This document shows, one piece after another, positions 56,651 through 64,000 of a DNA stretch of 64,000 nucleotides (within the stretch, counting starts at the first letter, position 1; every line of letters begins with the position of its first letter). Origin of the DNA: Myotis daubentonii (lineage: Eukaryota; Chordata; Mammalia; Chiroptera; Vespertilionidae); contig NC_081847.1 of assembly GCF_963259705.1 (NCBI RefSeq), positions 73,863,754 to 73,927,753 of the forward strand. The letters are read 5' to 3'. Position numbers and translations under genes: made by a program. The notes under the pieces were generated by a model. That model worked only from the letters and a program-made list of their open reading frames with translations, was not told the DNA's origin and made no database searches.

Positions 56651-59600
56651 GGGTGTCAGGGGAGGGGGGCCTCTCAGGTTAGTTAGCTAGTTGGCTTTGC
56701 AAGGGCCGGGGGAGGGGTGCAAACCTGGAACCAGCTGGCGGCTGGTCCTTTGCCCCCGTGTAGGAATAACTTCTCTGTCTACCCCCACCCTAGTGTCTGG
56801 AGCCCCCGTGGGGACTCTGACCCCGCAGAGCCTCCTGGTCACCAGCAGTAGCTCAAGAATGCCAAGGTGGTGCGCCCAGGACGCCTGGTAGCTGGCCCAA
56901 CCTGGAGAGGGGCTCCCTGTAGGGTCAAAACTTCAAATTGGAGTTTTGAGGACTAGAGATAACAAAATCTTCCCTAGAGGGCTCTGGCTACTACAGATCC
57001 TCCTCGGCTTCCCTTCAAAGGGGGTTTGGGAGTGCGCGCACTCCTCCTGTGTCTCCTGGCCTGCACTGGGCGTATCCTCCGGACTCTCCACTTCTCCCAC
57101 CATCCCTTCTCTTTTCTTCCCTACTTCCCTGCACCCCACCCCACCCGCTTGTCTTTTAGGGATGGGGTGTAGTCTCTGGGTACAGCTGTATACCCTCTGA
57201 TGGGGAGCCAAGCACTCTGATCCCCTTAGACCCTAGGCACGGGGAGGTGGTTGACCGTGGTGTCGGGAGGTGGCCTTAAGGTTTGGGGTGCGCCACGGGA
57301 CCCAGCAGCAGAGCGCAGCAGGAGCCGCGGTGAGGGAGGCAAGGCAGTGACGAGCGATCCAGGGCCCTGCAGCAACCTTCACTCCGGAGCAAACTGCTGT
57401 CTTTGTCACCCATTTCCAACAGTTTTTGGTGGAGGTGTTTGGGGTGGGGTGGGAGAGGAGGGTCTGGGAGAGCGACCAGGAAACAGATTTGGGGAGGGGA
57501 GGTGGACCTAGGGATGGACTGAGATACCTCAGTCAGAGCCCAGGGTATAGGACTGACTGCAACGGAGACAGGCACAGGGACAAAGAGAAGGCTCCTGCCC
57601 AGACAAAGCCTGAGTTCTAGACCAGCCCTGAGACGGCGCAGGACGCCCGCGGAAAGCGGAACGTTCGCAACTGCGGAGCTGGGACAGAGGATGGCCGCAC
57701 TCTGAGACGCGGGCTTCATTCCTCGACAGCGAGGATCAGGGCGACCCAGGGACACAGCGGGAACACAGTCTGGCTCTGCCTCCTCGGCGCGTACACACAA
57801 GTCCTCGGTGTCAGGCGCGCTCTCCTAGCCGCGGGTCTCTCGTAGCCGGGAAGGGCGCTCCAGGCTGGAGTTCGGTGGCACAGAGAGAGCCCAGTGCGTT
57901 TATCCGGCCCGGGCGCCTGGAGACGGAGCCATCCTCTGCACAGACCAAGACGGCCAACCCAGGATGGCCTCGAAACGTCCCCCCACGGAGCCGCGGGTCC
58001 GAGTGTGCTGTCACTGCGTGCAAACGCGACAGGGACTGGGAAGGTGCTTGTCCCGAGTGCCCACCTTCGGGCAGGGCGGGGCAGCGGCTTGGCCCAGACC
58101 CAGCCTAACCGTTTCTGCGGAGAGCGGAGAGCGGAGAGCGCGCTCTCGCAGAGGGTTGAAGTCGGTCTCTTACAGCCTTTACAGTTGCCCTTGCCGAACC
58201 CAACCTTTCAGTTCAAGTCTTAGTTAAAAGATATTCATTTTATTTAAAACAGGCGGTCTAAGACCACATCCCACCCCCGCCTCACTGAGGGCGCAAGATA
58301 ATAGTTTTCAGATTAATTGAAGGTAAATATTTTATCTTCTAACGCTAAAAAAAAAAAATCGGCTTGCATCCACATTGGTGAGGCCCACCTGACGACACTT
58401 AAGCGCGGCGTCGTGCTGGTCCTGCACAGGCAGTAGCTCGGACACACTCACCCAGTGCGCGCTGCTCCTGCCTTTCGCTGTGCGCACTCAACGCTGAAGC
58501 GCAGAAGGCGACGCGGGAGGCGGGTCGGGTCTCCCGGTACAGCGAATTTAAGATTTATCCGGTTTCTGAGCCCGGGCTTGGGTCTCGGGAAGAACCTCTG
58601 ATTTCAGGCCATCCTGGACCCGGATAGGGAGGGTGCACGGTGCCCGAGACCTGGGTGTATGCGTAGTGCGGTATGCTCCCGGCTTCCCGTCTGCGCTCCG
58701 GGAGTTGTCTTCGGACAACCCTGGACCCCCTCGCTGCAGCGTTTACGCTTTCCGCCACAGGCTTAACTCGGCCTAGGACCTTCCCGCGTTAGGAACGGCC
58801 CATCGGCATCCGCCCCTGCGCCCACCCATCCCTAGAGCTGGGAGCAGAGTTTCACGGGGGATGATCGGCGGGGAACTCGCGGCTGAGTCCAAAGTGCGGA
58901 TTCGACGACCTTTGCGTAACTCGAGGGGAAACCGTCCTGGGCTCCGGTGCACACTCAGCCTACTTTCTGGGCTGGTTTGGGTCGGGCAGCTTAGGAGGAC
59001 TCAGCTGGGTCCCAGACGTCGTCCAAGCTTTCCGGCTGCGGGCCAGGCGGTTTGGTGCGCCTTTGCGCACAGTGGCCACTTGGGGTCGCACTTTATGCCT
59101 GTTTGAGCCTCTCGGTCGCCGGCTGACGCCGGGGTTCTGCTTAATCGTTACAAAACGTTCAAACAAAAACAGGCTGGTTCCCCAGCAGCCAAGAGCCACC
59201 CGGAGCATCGTCCTGGTCTGGTCTGGTCTGAGCCCCATGCCTCGGGAAGCTCAGGGTTCCGTGCATCTGGCTGGGGAAAGATTTTCCGCGCTGTTTGTCC
59301 GATTCTTTCCCCGCTCCCTTCATTTTGTGTCATTTGTGGGAGGGTTGGGCGCAGTGAGCGGTGGGGCCAGTGGAGTCCTATCTCAGGGTTAGGCCAGCGC
59401 ACCCCGTAGGAGGGGAGAGCGGCCCTTGGTTGACTGGAGGAGTGTCCCTTGGGGCTAAGAGTTGGATTTGAGCTCAACTCTTGGAAACCCAACTCACCCC
59501 TCAACACACAAATGTGTGCAGCCCTGCAGAAACACACGGCACACACACGGACCACAGCCGCGCAGCACACGGAGCGTCCCCCACTGGGCGGGGGCGCTTG

Positions 59601-59881
59601 GGAACAAAGGACCCGAGAGGTGTTGTCCCGGCGCTTGTTCTGAGCCTCCTTGGGGGTGACACGGACAGGGGGTGGGGAAACCAAAGGGGAAAAAGGGAGG
59701 AACTGGGGATGGGGACGGGGCGAAGTGGAGGACGCGGCTGCTTGGCCTAGAGGGGGAATGCGCACCAAAAGCGAGAGGGCGGGGGGCCGGGACTTTGAGG
59801 GTGTGGGGGGCTGGGCCCTGGGCCACGGTCCTACTTGGCTCCAGCCCTCTGCTCAGCCTCCTCCCCGCGGCTCAGGCCTCC

Positions 59882-59895
59882 AGTCAGCTGACGCG
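59882..59895 (+). promoter_or_regulatory. MAFB: E-box/Maf half-site-like element in MAFB promoter
   Basis: The stretch AGTCAGCTGACG contains the palindrome TCAGCTGA, a CAGCTG E-box and, read on the minus strand, GTCAGC, which is one half of a CRE-type Maf recognition element. It lies about 160 bp before the inferred start. An autoregulatory Maf input is possible, but bHLH binding is equally compatible. Confidence 0.35.
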
Positions 59896-59959
59896 GGGGG
59901 CGGAGGAGCTGTCAGGCGCGCCCCGCCCTGCGCCGTGGGGCTGCGGGGGCCGTGCAGCT

Positions 59960-59964
59960 ATTGG
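59960..59964 (-). promoter_or_regulatory. MAFB: Inverted CCAAT box of MAFB promoter
   Basis: ATTGG (CCAAT on the minus strand) lies 51 bp upstream of the TATA-like box, about 85 bp before the inferred start. This is the usual spacing for an NF-Y site. Binding is inferred. Confidence 0.55.
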
Positions 59965-60014
59965 CCAGCGCACGGGGCCGCCTGGGCCCCCGCTCTCCAG
60001 TGACATCAGAAGGC

Positions 60015-60023
60015 GATAAAAGG
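60015..60023 (+). promoter_or_regulatory. MAFB: MAFB TATA-like box
   Basis: GATAAAAGG lies about 400 bp before the ATG in otherwise GC-rich DNA. A start site about 30 bp downstream, near 60045-60050, would give a leader of about 370 nt. A CRE/AP-1-like TGACATCA sits directly upstream at 60001-60008. Function is inferred from position and motif. Confidence 0.7.
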
Positions 60024-60045
60024 CAACGGCGGCGCCAGATTCAGC

Positions 60046-61388
<1,343 letters not shown>

Positions 61389-63325
61389 GTCGTGGCCATC
61401 CCGGCCCCTGCCCTTGCCCTGGCCCGGACTCCCCGTCCCCAGTTCCCGGCCCCAGACTCCCCTGGACCCTGTCCCTGACACAGCCCCAGCCTTGACCTGT
61501 TTGACTTGAGGGAGAGGGAGGAAGGGCGCGCGGGACGCGGGCGACGGGAGGGCGCGCGGGCAGGCAGGGGACCTTGGCCAAGGCGAGAACGGCGCGCGCC
61601 AGCGCAGCCTCCTAGACTGGAGCAGAGCCAGAGAGACGAGGGGGTGGGGAGTCCCGGAGCAACTTTTCTTCAGGCTGCAGGGCGACGAGGCATAGTCCTG
61701 AGGAGTCGCCACGGGCCGTCAGGAGACTCGTGGCTTTCTGAACTTTGTGCGCTAAGCCGGCCGCTGCCTCAACGGCCAGGAAGAGAGCAGCGAGGAGAGA
61801 GGGACCCTGGCTTCCTGGCAGGCGCGAGGCGAGGAAGGAAAGACAGACGGACCTGTCTGCCCAGGGTCCGGAGAACACTGGCTCTCAGCCCCGAGACGCG
61901 GGCCTCAGTTAGAACCTTCTGCGCGCAAAGATCATCAGTTTTATTGCCTGCTCGATTATATAGAAAAATACGAAAATCTGCATTAAAAATATTAATCCTG
62001 CATGCTGGACATGTATGGTAATAATTTCTATTTTGTACCATTTTCTTGTTTAACTTTAGCATGTTGTTGATCATGGATCATAACCCCTTGTTTCTTTGAG
62101 TGAGAAGGGAACGCAGTTTGGAAACTCCGGTGGCTGCTTGCCGGGTGTAAGTCCCGGCTGTCGGCTTGTAAATACCCGCCTGCCAAACCGCTTAGAGAAC
62201 GTGGCAGCAAACTGAGTGTCGTCTTTGTTTGGGTTTATTATTATGGCATTTTTTTTGTAAGTAAAAAAAAGGTTGTGGGCATTTGTGCATCAGAAAACAA
62301 CTCTGTCTTGGGCACTTTTGAAAGTTGCTTGTTTTCTCCGCTCCCCTGCCCGCACTGGGTCCTCTTTTCCCTTCCGCTTTAGTTTTCCATTTTGTTGGTT
62401 TTGAGAGAAAGAGGACTGGGGTCCCAGAACCCCAGGACCAGGACAGGGCAGCTGCAGAGTTTCAAACCCCAACGGCTCCAAGTGCAAGGTCTGTGCTTCC
62501 ACTTTGTATTTTATGGCTAAAGGGACACCCCTAACATGAAGGAAAGGAAAACGTCGTGTTTGCTTTTTTAATTGCAATCCAGAATCACCCTGGGGTCCCT
62601 TCACAACCCTCCAGGCCGCTACTAATTGCTGGAGCCGCTGTGCCCCTAGGGAGACTGGCTTCACCAGCTGGACACTGCCCAATGGTGACCTGAACTTGTG
62701 TTAAACCAACGTCCACACTCAGAAAGTACTGGAAACCCAAACACTGGCAAGTAATTTTGCAACTTTCACACATTATGTGTGTTTCTTTCCCTGCTTTTGA
62801 GCTATCAGGAGAGTTATTGGTGGTGTTTCCCCCACCCCCTTCAGTTGTATAGTAGCTATAGGGAAGATCTGGGTGTTTTTCTTTATTATTACATTTTTTC
62901 CTGCAGGTCAGTAAAAGGATTTAAGTTGCACTGACAAAAATACCAAAACGAAAGTGTATTTTTTAGTTCCCATTTGAAATTGCTGGCGCTGCTGGCCAGA
63001 TGCATTTTTGAGTTTGTATTAGTTGATAAATTAACAGTAATAACAAGATTGTATGAACCGCATGGTGCTTGCAGTTTTAAATATTGTGGATATTCGTCCT
63101 GCATCAGAAACGAGCTTCGGTTTTTACAGATTCAACTGTGTTGAAATCAAATTTGCCGCAACTGAAATTGTTTTTATTTCATGTAAAATAAGGGATCAAT
63201 TTCAAACCCTGCTTATGATATGAAAATATTAAAACCTAGTCTATTGTAGTTTTATTCAGACTGGTTTCTGTTTTTTGGTTATTAAAATGGTTTCCTATTT
63301 TGCTTATTAAAAGCACGGAAATGGT
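61389..63325 (+). other. MAFB: MAFB 3' untranslated region
   Basis: After the TGA stop the sequence stays GC-rich to about 61900. It then turns AT-rich, with many T-rich and ATTT-type stretches as in unstable regulatory mRNAs. The end is inferred from the last candidate poly(A) signals and gives a single-exon transcript of about 3.3 kb, in line with the size known for mammalian MAFB mRNA. Short ORFs here are not credible genes. Confidence 0.7.
63281..63311 (+). terminator. MAFB: Candidate MAFB polyadenylation signals (ATTAAA twice)
   Basis: ATTAAA occurs at 63281-63286 and 63306-63311, with a third at 63228-63233. ATTAAA is the commonest variant of the AATAAA signal. GT-rich sequence follows at about 63319-63360, as expected for a downstream element. 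Which of the three is used cannot be decided from sequence. Confidence 0.55.
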
Positions 63326-63466
63326 GTTTATTTAGAGGACTCCCGTGTTTGCCTGACTTTGACTTTCTTCTCTTGCCTCTTCAAGCATCGCACCAGCTTC
63401 GGAGGCACTCTCAGTGCCCCTGGCCAATGGAGAAACAGACCAAGTGCAGGCAAATCTCCCCCTGGA

Positions 63467-63471
63467 GTGTA

Positions 63472-63530
<59 letters not shown>
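63467..63530. repeat. GT microsatellite downstream of MAFB
   Basis: About 27 GT units follow a short TGTATATGT preface, 150 bp beyond the inferred end of the MAFB transcript. Confidence 0.95.
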
Positions 63531-63531
<1 letters not shown>

Positions 63532-64000
63532 GCTTCAAACATGTTTTCTGCTTCTCACTCTAGGTATAGACCCGACCCCAATCAGGAGCCGATTTGTGAG
63601 CAGAAGGGGGCATAAGGCACTTTTTCGAGGCTTTCAGGCTTGGGCATTGAGCCAGCCTGCTAGCCTGCCCACTCTGAAGTAGAGGTTAGCAGAGCCCAGG
63701 ACTCTGGGGGCTGCCACCCTGATGGGGAAGCAGGGTCCCTCTGGCAGTAGGGCTCAGTCTAGCCCTGCCACTCTGGCCATCCTGCCTGAGCTGAAGGTTC
63801 TCAGCTCTGTCCTGCCCAGTGCATCGCTCTGGGACCAACTGCTAGAGTACCCAGAGCTAAAGTGCCTCGCTCAGAGAGGAGGCCTTATGGAAGCAGGTGG
63901 AATCCAGCACCAGGTGGAAGACCCTTCAGACAGGAAGTCCCTCTGTGCCCAGGATGCACCTGTGAGTCAGACCTTGAGCCCTCAGCCTCACAGAAGAGCA
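63531..64000. other. MAFB 3' flanking DNA, no gene seen
   Basis: Unique sequence of mixed composition follows the GT repeat to the window end. Confidence 0.5.

Overview
The window is nuclear DNA of a placental mammal, very probably a vesper bat (Vespertilionidae). Three things point there. It carries tRNA-derived SINEs of the Ves type. It carries several HeliBat-type Helitrons, recognised by a 5' end in the TCCTATATAATAAAAG style and a 3' CTAG end next to a short GTGCA palindrome. It also carries hAT MITEs of the SPIN and OC1 kinds, which entered vesper bats by horizontal transfer. Ancient mammalian repeats (MIR, L2, MER5, MER20, old L1) lie underneath. I name no species.

Only one protein-coding gene is supported: the intronless transcription factor gene MAFB at the right end on the + strand (CDS 60417-61388, 323 codons). 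It sits in a CpG-rich block of about 4.5 kb, with a TATA-like box, an inverted CCAAT box, a roughly 370-nt leader without any ATG, and a 3' UTR of about 1.9 kb ending near ATTAAA signals at 63281-63311. The 57-60 kb to its left read as gene desert. Nothing else there looks like an exon, tRNA, rRNA or CRISPR array.

Layout. 1-8.3 kb: mostly unique sequence with two SPIN copies and MIR/L2 fragments. 8.3-9.3 kb: one Helitron. 9.3-12.5 kb: unique and MER20/MIR sequence ending in a long CCTT microsatellite. 12.5-19.7 kb: an old L1 region interrupted by an L2, two Ves SINEs and a 2.35-kb L1-derived element that has a 5' UTR, ORF1 and a 3' end but almost no ORF2, bounded by perfect 14-bp target-site duplications. 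19.96-22.08 kb: four Helitrons head to tail in one orientation. 22-35 kb: unique and ancient-repeat sequence with one OC1-like MITE. 35-38.3 kb: a long repeat-poor AT-rich stretch, the best candidate here for distal regulatory sequence. 39-47 kb: four more SINEs and old L1/L2/MIR copies. 47-57 kb: unique sequence, MIR, one SPIN with perfect 8-bp duplications, and a G-rich minisatellite. 57-64 kb: CpG-rich MAFB promoter domain, MAFB, and 3' flank with a GT microsatellite.

The main items worth following up are the ORF1-only L1 that moved as a complete unit, the Helitron array with an internal ~60-bp minisatellite and a perfect 34-bp palindrome, and a perfect 19-bp hairpin at 12891-12935. Repeat family names come from recognition by eye, not from a database search. 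Coordinates of old repeats are approximate.
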